Assembly (NCBI GenBank): GCA_030523385.1
Contig: JAUNIV010000018.1
Location: 1-14,411 of the forward strand
From: Bacteroidales bacterium
GTDB lineage: Bacteria; Bacteroidota; Bacteroidia; Bacteroidales; Bacteroidaceae
Length of the DNA: 14,411 nt
Direction of reading: 5' to 3'
Shown here one piece after another: positions 6,855-14,391 of the stretch. Position numbers and translations under genes: made by a program. The number at the start of each line of letters is the position of its first letter. Positions within the stretch are counted from its first letter, which is position 1. The notes under the pieces were generated by a model. The model searched no databases, was not told the DNA's origin, and saw only the letters and a program-made list of their open reading frames with translations.

Positions 6855-7971
6855 ATCGGATTAACCGATACACTCCTCCTGCCAAAGCCCGTATGATTCC
6901 TTTCATTTCCAATTCGAATAGCAATGCCGTCATCCGGTTCACAGGAATATTGGTATCCACCACCAGCGTGTTGATTTGCAATCCGTCCGGTATTTTTTGT
7001 AGCAAAGACACGATGCGCTCTTCTTCCTCGCTCAATGTAGGAAACAACTCGCGCTGTATCTCTTTGGTTACTTGAGATTGCGTATTCTCCCATCCCATAG
7101 CTTGCACGAAGTCTTTGGCCGAAGTAATCAGCATGGCTCGATTGGTTCTAATCAGATGGTTGCAGCCGATGGAATATTCATCATCTATTCGCCCGGGGAA
7201 GGCAAAACAATCCCGATGGTAGCTTTCTGCCAGTTCGGCTGTGATAAGGGCGCCTCCTTTGGCTGCCGATTCCACCACGATGGTAGCATCGCTCATGCCT
7301 GCCACGATGCGGTTCCTGCGTACAAAGTTCTGCCTGTCGGGAGTAGTCCCGCTCATAAATTCCGTCAGTAGCCCGCCTTGCTCCAGCATGTCCACGGCTG
7401 TTTTCCGATGCACTGCCGGATAAATACGGTCCAATCCGTGTGCCAATACACCTATGGTGCGGAGATTATTCTTCAAGGCAGCCCGATGCGCATGGATGTC
7501 AATGCCGTATGCCAGCCCGCTTACTACCAATACGTCCGGACAATATTCTGATAAATCTGCCAGAAACCGGTTGCAGATGCCTTGTCCGTATGAAGTGGCA
7601 TGCCGGGTGCCTACTATATTAATGACGCGACGGGTGTTCAGCTCGGCATTTCCCCGATAGAACAGCACCGGCGGTGCGTCGTCACACTCCCGCAGTCGGG
7701 CAGGATAGCTTGCATCATTCAGCGTGAAACATTGAATCTGCTTTTTCTCACAGAATGCCAACTCCTGTTCTGCCCGCCGGAAGGCTTCGGGGCAGCCCAA
7801 TGCCGCCACTACTTTGGAATGAATGCCGGGCACCCTCTCCGGCAATTCTTTGCGATAGGCAAAAACATCTCTTGCGCTTCCCATTGTGCTTAGCAGGCGG
7901 TGCATACCCACCGGGCCTAACCCCGGAATGCGCATCAGGGCCAGGCTGCAAATCTGTTCTTCTTGCGTCAT
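6853..7971 (-). CDS. dprA: DNA-processing protein DprA (Smf)
   Basis: DprA binds incoming single-stranded DNA and loads RecA in natural transformation. It is also widespread in species not known to be competent, and its role in Bacteroides is unclear. The product is 372 residues. An N-terminal helix-hairpin-helix-like region (IPGLGPVGMHRLL, 15-27) is followed by the Rossmann-like SMF domain at about 112-290. That domain shows GTRHATSYGQ at 121-130, VSGLAYGIDIHAH at 150-162, GVLAHGLDRIYP at 174-185, TEFMSGTTPDRQNFVRRNR at 203-221, and SAAKGGALITAELA at 235-248. A C-terminal winged-helix segment covers about 312-370. The start codon overlaps the stop of the upstream thioesterase gene by 4 bp (ATGA), showing a two-gene operon. 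There is no sign of damage. Confidence 0.96.
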   Translation of the reverse strand: MTQEEQICSLALMRIPGLGPVGMHRLLSTMGSARDVFAYRKELPERVPGIHSKVVAALGCPEAFRRAEQELAFCEKKQIQCFTLNDASYPARLRECDDAPPVLFYRGNAELNTRRVINIVGTRHATSYGQGICNRFLADLSEYCPDVLVVSGLAYGIDIHAHRAALKNNLRTIGVLAHGLDRIYPAVHRKTAVDMLEQGGLLTEFMSGTTPDRQNFVRRNRIVAGMSDATIVVESAAKGGALITAELAESYHRDCFAFPGRIDDEYSIGCNHLIRTNRAMLITSAKDFVQAMGWENTQSQVTKEIQRELFPTLSEEEERIVSLLQKIPDGLQINTLVVDTNIPVNRMTALLFELEMKGIIRALAGGVYRLIR

Positions 7972-8375
7972 TCGTTCAGGTATGGTGCAAAAACTTCATC
8001 AAACAGAGAGCTGCTACTCAAGCGTCCGTTCACTACACACACAGTTTCTACGGTAGCCTTGATGGCCACTTTCATATCCGAAAGGCGGAAAATATCCTGA
8101 TAGAACACATACTTGATGCCTTCTTTTTTCATGTAGAGCTTAGATACAAACTCATCGCCGCTGCGCAGCGGTGTCTTGAAGGCCATCGTCAGCCTTGCCA
8201 CTACCGGATCTACCCCTTCTTCGTGCAATCGGGCAAAGCTAAGTCCCGTGGAAGTGAGGAACTCATGGCGTGTGTGCTCCAAATAATGCTGGTAATTGGC
8301 ATTGTTTACAATGCCTTGCAGGTCGCATTCATAGTCGCGAACCTTCATTCTCAGTTCATAAATATACTTTTCCAT
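7968..8375 (-). CDS. YbgC-type acyl-CoA thioesterase (hotdog fold)
   Basis: This small cytoplasmic hotdog enzyme of the 4-hydroxybenzoyl-CoA thioesterase / YbgC group hydrolyses acyl-CoA thioesters. At 135 residues it has the typical family length. The active-site stretch YECDLQGIVNNANYQHYLEH (residues 15-34) matches the family pattern D-x-x-G-x-V-x-x-x-x-Y, with Asp18 as the likely catalytic residue. The acyl substrate cannot be read from the sequence. It is followed by dprA with a 4-bp overlap. The first ATG lies only 4 bp after a TAnnTTTG promoter box, so the mRNA may start at or next to the start codon. An internal Met10 is an alternative start but would remove the first strand. Confidence 0.9.
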   Translation of the reverse strand: MEKYIYELRMKVRDYECDLQGIVNNANYQHYLEHTRHEFLTSTGLSFARLHEEGVDPVVARLTMAFKTPLRSGDEFVSKLYMKKEGIKYVFYQDIFRLSDMKVAIKATVETVCVVNGRLSSSSLFDEVFAPYLNE

Positions 8376-8379
8376 AAGG

Positions 8380-8387
8380 CAAACTTA
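8380..8387 (-). promoter_or_regulatory. -7 box of the thioesterase-dprA operon
   Basis: Read on the minus strand this is TAAGTTTG (TAnnTTTG), with only CCTT between it and the ATG of the thioesterase gene. The predicted transcript start falls on or one base before the start codon. No strong TTG -33 box is visible, so the promoter is moderately supported. Confidence 0.45.
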
Positions 8388-8437
8388 CAGAATTTCTTCG
8401 GAATAAACGAATAAAATGGAAGAAATGACATGAAGAA

Positions 8438-8510
8438 GTATCAAAGGGGAAATTTTTTGGTACGGTCAAAAATATAATTTGATACCGTAAAAAAACAGAT
8501 GCGATACTGT
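8438..8510. repeat. Cluster of four related half-sites (TTTGATACCGT-like) upstream of the GH97 gene
   Basis: GTATCAAA at 8438-8445 is a perfect inverted copy of TTTGATAC at 8478-8485. TACGGTCAAA at 8461-8470 faces TTTGATACCGTA at 8478-8489 as a near-perfect palindrome with a two-base bulge. GATACTGT at 8503-8510 repeats GATACCGT at 8481-8488 in direct orientation 22 bp on, about two helical turns. The cluster lies in the 270-bp spacer between the divergent thioesterase and GH97 genes, ~65 bp before the GH97 -33 region. Operator function is inferred. Confidence 0.4.
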
Positions 8511-8574
8511 GATATGAGACGTGCTTCTTTCCCTGTTATAGAGGAATCGTTAATTCATAATAATCTTTCGTGTG

Positions 8575-8609
8575 TTTGCCTGTTTGCTTCGGCAATATCG
8601 TTATCTTTG
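8575..8609 (+). promoter_or_regulatory. Promoter of the GH97 gene
   Basis: TATCTTTG at 8602-8609 is a full -7 match. TTTG occurs at 8575-8578 (23-bp gap) and again at 8583-8586 (15-bp gap), and neither has ideal spacing. A non-optimal -33 would fit a gene that needs an activator. The predicted leader is ~33 nt. Confidence 0.55.
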
Positions 8610-8645
8610 TGACAATTAAAAAAACATTATATCTATACTAAACAC

Positions 8646-10586
8646 ATGAAAAAGCAATTAATAACCGCTCTCGTAGCCCTATCGGCTTGGTCGGGCTTCG
8701 CTCAGGAAATCACCGTAGAGGGTCCCGACTCACACCTGAAAGTCGATGTAACCATCAAACAGGGAACACCCGTTTACTCTGTCACCTACAAAGAAAAAGT
8801 CATGCTGGAGGATTCTCCGTTGGGCTTCGTGGCCAATGTGGGCGACTTTAGCCGCAACATGACTCTTACGGGACACGCCGTAGACAAGATAGACAAAGAG
8901 TATCAACAGACGCGCATCAAGCAATCGAATATCCACTACCGGGCCAACCAACTGACTTGTTCTTTCACCAATGCCGACGGCAAACCGATGGATGTCGTGT
9001 TTCGTGTGAGCGACAATGACATTGCTTTCCGCTATGAGATGCCCCGCTACGGCGAAACGGGCAGCATTGTCATCGAGAAGGAGGCTACCGGATTCGACTT
9101 CCCTTCTTTCACCACCACCTTCCTTTGCCCGCAGAGCGATGCCATGATAGGCTGGAAACGGACCAAACCCAGTTATGAAGAAGAATACAAGGCTGATGCT
9201 CCGATGAATACGCTTTCGCAGTATGGTCACGGATATACCTTCCCTTGCCTGTTCCGCGTGGGCGATGACGGCTGGGTGCTGGTGAGCGAAACGGGTGTGG
9301 ACAGTAAGTATTGTGCTTCGCACCTGAGCGATGCTACTGCCGAAGGTTTGTACACGATTGCCTTCCCCCTGCCCGAAGAGAATAACGGCAACGGCACGGT
9401 AGCTCCCGGATTGGCGTTGCCTGGTGTTACTCCGTGGCGGACTCTCACCGTGGGCGACAATCTGAAGCCCATTGTAGAGACCACCATCCCTTGGGATGTG
9501 GTGGATCCGCTTTATCAGACGGAACACGATTACCGCATGGGGCGCGGCACTTGGAGCTGGATACTCTGGCAAGACGGCAGCATCAACTTCGAGGACCAGC
9601 AGAAATATGTCGATTTGGCCGCCGCCATGGGCTATGAATATGTGCTGATAGATAATTGGTGGGACACCAACATCGGACACGAGCGCATGAAGGAGTTGGT
9701 GGACTATGCCCATTCCAAAAAGGTGGATGTATTTTTATGGTATAGTTCCAGCGGCTATTGGAACGACATCGTGCAAGGTCCCATCAACCGGATGGATAAT
9801 CCCATTCTCCGCAAGCAGGAGATGAGATGGTTGCGCGGACTGGGCGTGAAAGGCATCAAAGTGGACTTCTTTGGTGGCGACAAACAAGAGACCATGCGCC
9901 TGTATGAATCCATCTTGAGCGATGCCGACGACCACGGACTGATGGTGATTTTCCATGGCTGCACTTTGCCGCGCGGATGGGAGCGGATGTATCCCAATTA
10001 CGTGGGCAGCGAAGCGGTATTGGCTTCGGAGAATCTTATTTTCCAACAGCATTTTTGTGACGAAGAGGCTTTCAATGCCTGTCTGCATCCGTTCATCCGC
10101 AACACGGTGGGCTGCATGGAGTTCGGCGGCTGCTTCATGAACAAGCGTCTCAATCGTGGAAACGATGGGGGAACTACCCGCCGTACCACGGATATATTCC
10201 AGTTAGCCACTACCATCCTGTTCCAAAATCCCATTCAGAACTTTGCTTTGGCTCCCAACAACCTGACAGATGCCCCGCAGGTGTGCATGGATTTTCTGAA
10301 GGAAGTTCCCACCACGTGGGATGAAACGCTTTTCATCGACGGTTATCCGGGCAAGTATGTGGCGTTGGCACGCCGTCACGGCGAGAGTTGGTACATAGCA
10401 GGAGTAAATGCCCACAAAGAACCGATGAAGCTGAAACTGAATCTACCCATGCTGCACAAAGGCGATAAAGTGACTTTGTATAACGACGACAAGAAGTCGG
10501 CTCCTTGTGCCGAAAGCATTACGGTGAAGAAAGACGGCGAACTGACCGTAACCATGCAGGCCGAAGGCGGATTTGTGATTAAATAA
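8646..10586 (+). CDS. Glycoside hydrolase family 97 protein, predicted retaining (alpha-galactosidase-like)
   Basis: This is a periplasmic GH97 enzyme acting on alpha-linked sugars. The 646 residues start with a signal peptide (cleavage near GFAQ, residue 20). An N-terminal beta-sandwich domain runs to about 280, a TIM-barrel catalytic domain spans about 290-550, and a C-terminal beta domain ends the protein. Barrel landmarks are GTWSWILWQD at 301-310, EYVLIDNWWD at 331-340, GIKVDFFGGD at 403-412 and GSEAVLASEN at 454-463. Asp407 in KVDFF occupies the place of the nucleophile of retaining GH97 enzymes. Glu462 is 55 residues on, the spacing recalled for Asp415/Glu470 of the B. thetaiotaomicron alpha-galactosidase. 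Inverting SusB-type enzymes lack this Asp. No SusC/SusD pair or sugar regulator lies nearby. The substrate is inferred, not shown. Confidence 0.93.
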   Translation: MKKQLITALVALSAWSGFAQEITVEGPDSHLKVDVTIKQGTPVYSVTYKEKVMLEDSPLGFVANVGDFSRNMTLTGHAVDKIDKEYQQTRIKQSNIHYRANQLTCSFTNADGKPMDVVFRVSDNDIAFRYEMPRYGETGSIVIEKEATGFDFPSFTTTFLCPQSDAMIGWKRTKPSYEEEYKADAPMNTLSQYGHGYTFPCLFRVGDDGWVLVSETGVDSKYCASHLSDATAEGLYTIAFPLPEENNGNGTVAPGLALPGVTPWRTLTVGDNLKPIVETTIPWDVVDPLYQTEHDYRMGRGTWSWILWQDGSINFEDQQKYVDLAAAMGYEYVLIDNWWDTNIGHERMKELVDYAHSKKVDVFLWYSSSGYWNDIVQGPINRMDNPILRKQEMRWLRGLGVKGIKVDFFGGDKQETMRLYESILSDADDHGLMVIFHGCTLPRGWERMYPNYVGSEAVLASENLIFQQHFCDEEAFNACLHPFIRNTVGCMEFGGCFMNKRLNRGNDGGTTRRTTDIFQLATTILFQNPIQNFALAPNNLTDAPQVCMDFLKEVPTTWDETLFIDGYPGKYVALARRHGESWYIAGVNAHKEPMKLKLNLPMLHKGDKVTLYNDDKKSAPCAESITVKKDGELTVTMQAEGGFVIK

Positions 10587-10618
10587 AGTGCGACTATATA
10601 TATAAGGTATAAGTACAA

Positions 10619-10649
10619 AAGAGCCGTGAACGCAATGTCCACGGCTCTT
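10619..10649. terminator. Bidirectional terminator between GH97 and pnp
   Basis: AAGAGCCGTG at 10619-10628 is exactly complementary to CACGGCTCTT at 10640-10649, with an 11-nt loop. The plus strand continues CTTAT, and the minus strand continues TTGTACTTAT. The genes converge here, so it can end both. Confidence 0.75.
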
Positions 10650-10673
10650 CTTATGTCTCAAAAAGATTATTTC

Positions 10674-12830
10674 TTATCTTTTTCTATCCGGTCTTTCGCC
10701 TCTTTCAGGACGTTCGGGTTTAGGCAGCAACACCTTGTGAGAGAGTTTGAACTTGCCGGTCTTCGGGTCGATGTCCAGCAGTTTCACGTCTATCTCGTCA
10801 CCTTCCTTCAGTCCGGACTCTTCGATGGTTTCCAGACGCTTCCAGTCTATTTCGGAGATGTGCAGCAAACCGTCCTTGCCCGGCAGGAATTCTACAAACA
10901 CACCGTAAGGCATTACGGAACGAACCTTACCTGTATATACTTCGCCCACTTCGGGAACAGCAACGATGCCCTTAATCATGCGCATGGCGCTGTCGATGCT
11001 CTGCTTGTTGGTTCCGGCAATCTCGATGCGGCCTACGCCATCAATTTCTTCGATAGTGATAGTAGCACCTGTCTCCTCCTGCATGCCCTGAATAATCTTT
11101 CCGCCCGGGCCAATCACTGCGCCGATGAATTCTTTAGGGATAGTCATCGTTTCGATGCGCGGAGCGTGAGGCTTCAGGTCGGCACGCGGTTCGGCTATGC
11201 ATTCAGTCAATTTGCTCAGAATGTATTCGCGACCTTCTTTGGCTTGCAGCAAAGCCTTCTCCAAGATGTCGTAAGACAGTCCGTCCACCTTGATATCCAT
11301 CTGAGTAGCGGTGATACCGTCTTTTGTTCCTGTTACTTTGAAGTCCATATCGCCCAAGTGGTCTTCGTCGCCGAGGATGTCGGACAATACGGCATATTTA
11401 TCTTCGCCTGCGTTCTTAATCAATCCCATAGCGATACCCGAAACAGGTTTTTTCATGGCTACACCTGCATCCATCAGGGCAAGCGTACCGGCACAAACGG
11501 TAGCCATGGAAGAAGAACCGTTGGATTCCAAGATATCGGACATTACGCGGATTGTATAAGGATAATCGGCAGGGATTTGTCCCTTCAGCGCACGCCATGC
11601 CAAGTGTCCGTGACCGATTTCACGACGGCCTACACCGCGCTGTGCTTTAGCCTCGCCGGTAGAGAAAGGCGGGAAGTTGTAGTGCAGCAGGAAGCGTTCT
11701 TTGTGCTGATCCAATACATCATCTACAGTCTTCTCATCCAGTTTCGTACCCAATGTTACAGAAGACAAGGACTGAGTTTCTCCACGAGTGAAGATAGCTG
11801 ATCCGTGAGGACCTGGCAAGTAATCTACTTCGCACCAAATAGGACGAATTTCGGTAGTCTTACGTCCATCCAAACGCTTGCCTTCGTCCAGAATGCAACG
11901 ACGCATGGCTTCTTTCTCTACATCGTGATAATAGCGATCGATGAGCGGAGCCTTTTCTTCCAGTTCTTCTTCGGAGAACTGTGCTTTGAACTCTTCACGG
12001 ATGGCATCGAAGGCATCCTGGCGTTCGTGCTTGTTGCGGTTGCCCGAAGCGGCGATGGCGTATGCCTTGTCGTAGCAGGCATCGTGAACGGCCTTGCGCA
12101 GTTCTTCGTCATTTTCTTCGTGGCAATATTCGCGCTTCACGGTAGAACCGACTTCTTCCATCAGTTCCATCTGTGCCTTGCAGTGCACCTTGATAGCTTC
12201 GTGGGCGGCTTTCAGTGCAGCCAGCAAGTCTTGCTCGCTCACTTCGTCCATTTCGCCTTCCACCATCATGATGTTTTCGTAGGTAGCAGCCACCATCAAG
12301 TCCATATCGGCCTTTTCCAACTGTTCGAAAGTGGGGTCGATGACAAATTCTCCATTGATGCGTGCCACACGTACCTCGGAGATAGGCCCGCCGAAAGGAA
12401 TATCGGAAACAGCCAATGCTGCCGAAGCTGCCAGTCCGGCCAGTGCATCGGGCATGTCAACGCCGTCGGCCGAGAAGAGGATGATATTTACATACACCTC
12501 TGCATGGAAATTATCGGGGAATAAAGGACGCAATGCGCGGTCCACCAGGCGGCAAGTCAGAATCTCATAATCCGAAGCCTTGCCTTCTCTCTTGGTAAAG
12601 CCGCCGGGAAAACGTCCGAATGCTGAATATTTTTCTTTGTACTCTACCTGAAGGGGCATAAAATCTGTACCGGGAACTGCATCTTTTGCTGCACAAACAG
12701 TAGCCAACAGCATGGTGTTGCCCATGCGGAGCATAACAGAACCGTCTGCCTGTTTTGCCAGCTTTCCCGTTTCGAGCGTGATGGTTCTGCCATCGGGAAG
12801 CTCGATCGTCTTAACTATAGGATTGATCAT
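10674..12830 (-). CDS. pnp: Polynucleotide phosphorylase (PNPase)
   Basis: PNPase is a phosphorolytic 3'-5' exoribonuclease that degrades mRNA to nucleoside diphosphates and can add tails in reverse. From the preferred start (MINPIVKTIEL) it has 718 residues, the normal length. Two RNase PH-like domains (about 10-145 and 320-550) flank an all-helical linker. The second holds the phosphate-binding SNGSSSM at 436-442 and the catalytic acidic cluster GDEDHLGDMDF at 487-497, where Asp490 and Asp496 fit E. coli Asp486/Asp492. A KH domain with IGPGGK (573-578) and an S1 domain (about 630-700) follow. The tail is short and basic (RPERGERPDRKR). The frame is open 17 codons upstream of this start, but that part lacks conservation and reaches past the -7 box at 12869-12876. 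No rpsO gene is seen next to it in this window. Confidence 0.97.
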   Translation of the reverse strand: MINPIVKTIELPDGRTITLETGKLAKQADGSVMLRMGNTMLLATVCAAKDAVPGTDFMPLQVEYKEKYSAFGRFPGGFTKREGKASDYEILTCRLVDRALRPLFPDNFHAEVYVNIILFSADGVDMPDALAGLAASAALAVSDIPFGGPISEVRVARINGEFVIDPTFEQLEKADMDLMVAATYENIMMVEGEMDEVSEQDLLAALKAAHEAIKVHCKAQMELMEEVGSTVKREYCHEENDEELRKAVHDACYDKAYAIAASGNRNKHERQDAFDAIREEFKAQFSEEELEEKAPLIDRYYHDVEKEAMRRCILDEGKRLDGRKTTEIRPIWCEVDYLPGPHGSAIFTRGETQSLSSVTLGTKLDEKTVDDVLDQHKERFLLHYNFPPFSTGEAKAQRGVGRREIGHGHLAWRALKGQIPADYPYTIRVMSDILESNGSSSMATVCAGTLALMDAGVAMKKPVSGIAMGLIKNAGEDKYAVLSDILGDEDHLGDMDFKVTGTKDGITATQMDIKVDGLSYDILEKALLQAKEGREYILSKLTECIAEPRADLKPHAPRIETMTIPKEFIGAVIGPGGKIIQGMQEETGATITIEEIDGVGRIEIAGTNKQSIDSAMRMIKGIVAVPEVGEVYTGKVRSVMPYGVFVEFLPGKDGLLHISEIDWKRLETIEESGLKEGDEIDVKLLDIDPKTGKFKLSHKVLLPKPERPERGERPDRKR

Positions 12831-12868
12831 AAAAAAAGTTTTAATATATATTTCGTCTAAAAATCGTG

Positions 12869-12876
12869 CAAATATA
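12869..12876 (-). promoter_or_regulatory. -7 box of the pnp promoter
   Basis: On the minus strand this is TATATTTG (TAnnTTTG), 38 bp before the preferred pnp start. Transcription would begin near 12865. A clear TTG at -33 is not seen. Its position inside the longer open frame supports ATG 12828-12830 as the real start. Confidence 0.5.
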
Positions 12877-12970
12877 GACAATTATTCTTCTAATAAGGTG
12901 AGAATGAGCCAAAAAGTTGCTCTTGTTACCGTTTTTTTTCATTTTAACGTGCAAGAAGGCAGATAAATGC

Positions 12971-13000
12971 TTTGACAAACCGTGAAAAGACGTATCTTTG
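12971..13000 (+). promoter_or_regulatory. Promoter of the DUF4369 lipoprotein gene
   Basis: TTTG at 12971-12974 and TATCTTTG at 12993-13000 are 18 bp apart, matching the Bacteroidetes -33/-7 pattern. The predicted leader is ~43 nt. The rest of the pnp/lipoprotein spacer (12877-12970) shows no feature I can support. Confidence 0.65.
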
Positions 13001-13047
13001 CAGCGTAATTTATTTAAAGAGAACAGACATTATATTTAATTTTAGCG

Positions 13048-14193
13048 ATGAAAAAGAAGTTCTATTTGGGACTCGCACTTCTGCTGGTGGGGATGAGCGC
13101 TTGCGATAACGGGTCTAAGTTCAAAGTTCAGGGCGAAGTCAGCGACAGCAAGGATAAAGTGCTTTATCTGGAAGCGTCGGGATTGGATGGTATTGTAACG
13201 CTCGACTCGGTGAAGCTGGGCAGTAACGGTAGTTTCAGTTTCGCACAGAAACGGCCGGAATCGCCGGAGTTCTATCGGTTGCGGTTGGACAACAAGATTA
13301 TCAACTTCTCGGTGGACTCTACCGAAACAGTCTCAGTCAAGGCAGCAGCCGGCGACTTTGCTACGGGTTACACCATCGAAGGTTCGGAAAATAATATCAA
13401 GATAAAAGAACTGGCACTCTTGCAAGCCGATTTGCAGAAGCGGGTAGATAAATTGGCACAGACCCGTATGCCTGCCGGCATAGTGCAAGACAGCTTGCTG
13501 TCTATAGTAAACAGCTATAAAGATAAGGTAAAACGCGAATACATATTTGCCGCGCCCAATACGCCATACGCATATTTCGCCTTGTTCCAGTCGCTGAACG
13601 GCTATATGATCTTCGATCCGTTGAGCAACAAAGATGATGTGAAATGTTTTGCGGCCGTAGCCACGAGCTTAAATAACACTTATCCTCACGCCGACCGTTC
13701 GCGCAACCTATATAATATGGTAATCAAAGGCATGAAGAACACCCGTGCTCCGCGCCAGCAGACGGTGGAAATCCCGGAAGACCGGATACAGGAGACAAGC
13801 ATCATCGACATTCAGTTGAAAGACCTGAAGGGAAACACCCGCAGCCTGACGGAGTTGAAAGGCAAAGTAGTGCTGATAGACTTTACGGTCTATAACAACG
13901 CCATGTCTGCCGCCCATAACCTGGCTCTTCGGGAGCTTTATAACAAATATGCTTCTCAAGGCCTGGAAATCTATCAGGTTTCATTAGACGGCGATGAGCA
14001 TTTCTGGAAAACATCTGCCGACAACCTGCCTTGGGTTTGCGTGCGCGATGCCAACGGAGCCTATTCTTCTTACGTGTCGCTGTACAATGTGACCAATCTG
14101 CCCGCCGTGTTCTTGGTAAACCGTGCCAACGAACTGAGCGTACGCGGTGAGAACATCCAGAATTTGGAAGAAGAAATAAAAAAACTCTTGTAA
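13048..14193 (+). CDS. DUF4369 and thioredoxin-like lipoprotein lacking the CxxC motif
   Basis: This is a secreted, probably lipid-anchored protein of 381 residues. The signal peptide ends in the lipobox GMSAC, making Cys19 the lipidated residue. Residues ~23-115 form a DUF4369-type beta domain (KVQGEVSDSKDKVLYLE, GSFSFAQKRPESPEFYRLRL). A helical linker follows to about 245. Residues ~250-381 form a TlpA/AhpC-like thioredoxin fold: IQLKDLKGNTRSLTELKGKV, then LIDFTVYNNAMSAAHN, and the cis-proline stretch NLPAVFLVN (Pro352). At the place of the redox WCxxC the sequence reads YNNAMS, so both active cysteines are gone and disulfide exchange is not expected. DUF4369-thioredoxin proteins are common in Bacteroidetes, usually with CxxC intact. 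The function of this one is unknown. It is transcribed alone from its own promoter. Confidence 0.85.
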   Translation: MKKKFYLGLALLLVGMSACDNGSKFKVQGEVSDSKDKVLYLEASGLDGIVTLDSVKLGSNGSFSFAQKRPESPEFYRLRLDNKIINFSVDSTETVSVKAAAGDFATGYTIEGSENNIKIKELALLQADLQKRVDKLAQTRMPAGIVQDSLLSIVNSYKDKVKREYIFAAPNTPYAYFALFQSLNGYMIFDPLSNKDDVKCFAAVATSLNNTYPHADRSRNLYNMVIKGMKNTRAPRQQTVEIPEDRIQETSIIDIQLKDLKGNTRSLTELKGKVVLIDFTVYNNAMSAAHNLALRELYNKYASQGLEIYQVSLDGDEHFWKTSADNLPWVCVRDANGAYSSYVSLYNVTNLPAVFLVNRANELSVRGENIQNLEEEIKKLL

Positions 14194-14249
14194 AAGCCTA
14201 ATTTATAAGCAGATTTTGTTTAAACATGTTACAGAGCATGCGAATAAAC

Positions 14250-14280
14250 TTGGCTCGTATCAGATAAAATCCTATCTTTG
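14250..14280 (+). promoter_or_regulatory. Promoter directly ahead of a terminator hairpin
   Basis: TTG at 14250-14252 and TATCTTTG at 14273-14280 are 20 bp apart, a full -33/-7 match. Transcription would start near 14284-14287, about ten bases before the hairpin at 14295. Confidence 0.65.
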
Positions 14281-14283
14281 CAG

Positions 14284-14339
14284 GACTTAATGGGAAAAGG
14301 GGTTCCGACATTTTCATGTCGGAATTCTTTTTGTTTTTA
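14284..14339 (+). ncRNA. Putative ~55-nt RNA or attenuated leader
   Basis: The predicted transcript from the promoter above consists almost wholly of the terminator hairpin. Either it is a very small RNA or it is the terminated form of a longer 5' leader whose gene lies right of the window. No start codon with a long frame follows before the edge. I do not recognise an RNA family, and expression is inferred from the promoter and terminator only. Confidence 0.4.
14295..14339 (+). terminator. Strong intrinsic terminator hairpin
   Basis: TTCCGACAT at 14303-14311 pairs perfectly with ATGTCGGAA at 14316-14324 around the TTTC loop. Pairing can continue outward through G-U and G-C to AAAA/TTTT (14295-14302 with 14325-14332), for 17 pairs in all. 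TTCTTTTTGTTTTTA follows the inner stem. It can also act as a back-up terminator for the lipoprotein gene 100 bp upstream. Confidence 0.75.
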
Positions 14340-14366
14340 TAGGCAATCATAAAACAATAATAATGC

Positions 14367-14391
14367 GAATCAGTAGTTGGCTCTCTGATTC
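14367..14391 (+). repeat. Small inverted repeat downstream of the terminator
   Basis: GAATCAG at 14367-14373 is exactly complementary to CTGATTC at 14385-14391, with an 11-nt loop. In a read-through transcript from the 14250 promoter it would form a second stem behind the terminator. It has no U-tract, and its role is unknown. Confidence 0.3.

Noticed and set aside
8376..8645. Checked for a missed small gene or tRNA in the 270-bp spacer before the GH97 gene
   Set aside because: No cloverleaf and no plausible frame. The spacer is accounted for by two promoters and the half-site cluster.
8730..9713. 327-residue minus-strand frame inside the GH97 gene
   Set aside because: Shadow of the GH97 coding sequence. 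There is no family motif, signal peptide or promoter, and the GH97 reading accounts fully for the region.
10626..11801. 391-residue open frame on the plus strand opposite pnp
   Set aside because: It lies wholly within the pnp locus and its terminator, on the other strand from a clear conserved gene. The residue composition is that of an antisense reading (rich in His, Phe, Gln), with no recognisable domain and no promoter.
12712..12966. 84-residue plus-strand frame across the pnp start and its upstream spacer
   Set aside because: It begins inside pnp on the opposite strand and crosses the pnp promoter. The product has no recognisable motif.
12972..12998. Sigma-70-like TTGACA / TATCTT pair ahead of the lipoprotein gene
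   Set aside because: The gap is only 15 bp, and the same bases fit the Bacteroidetes -33/-7 elements better, as at the other genes in this window.
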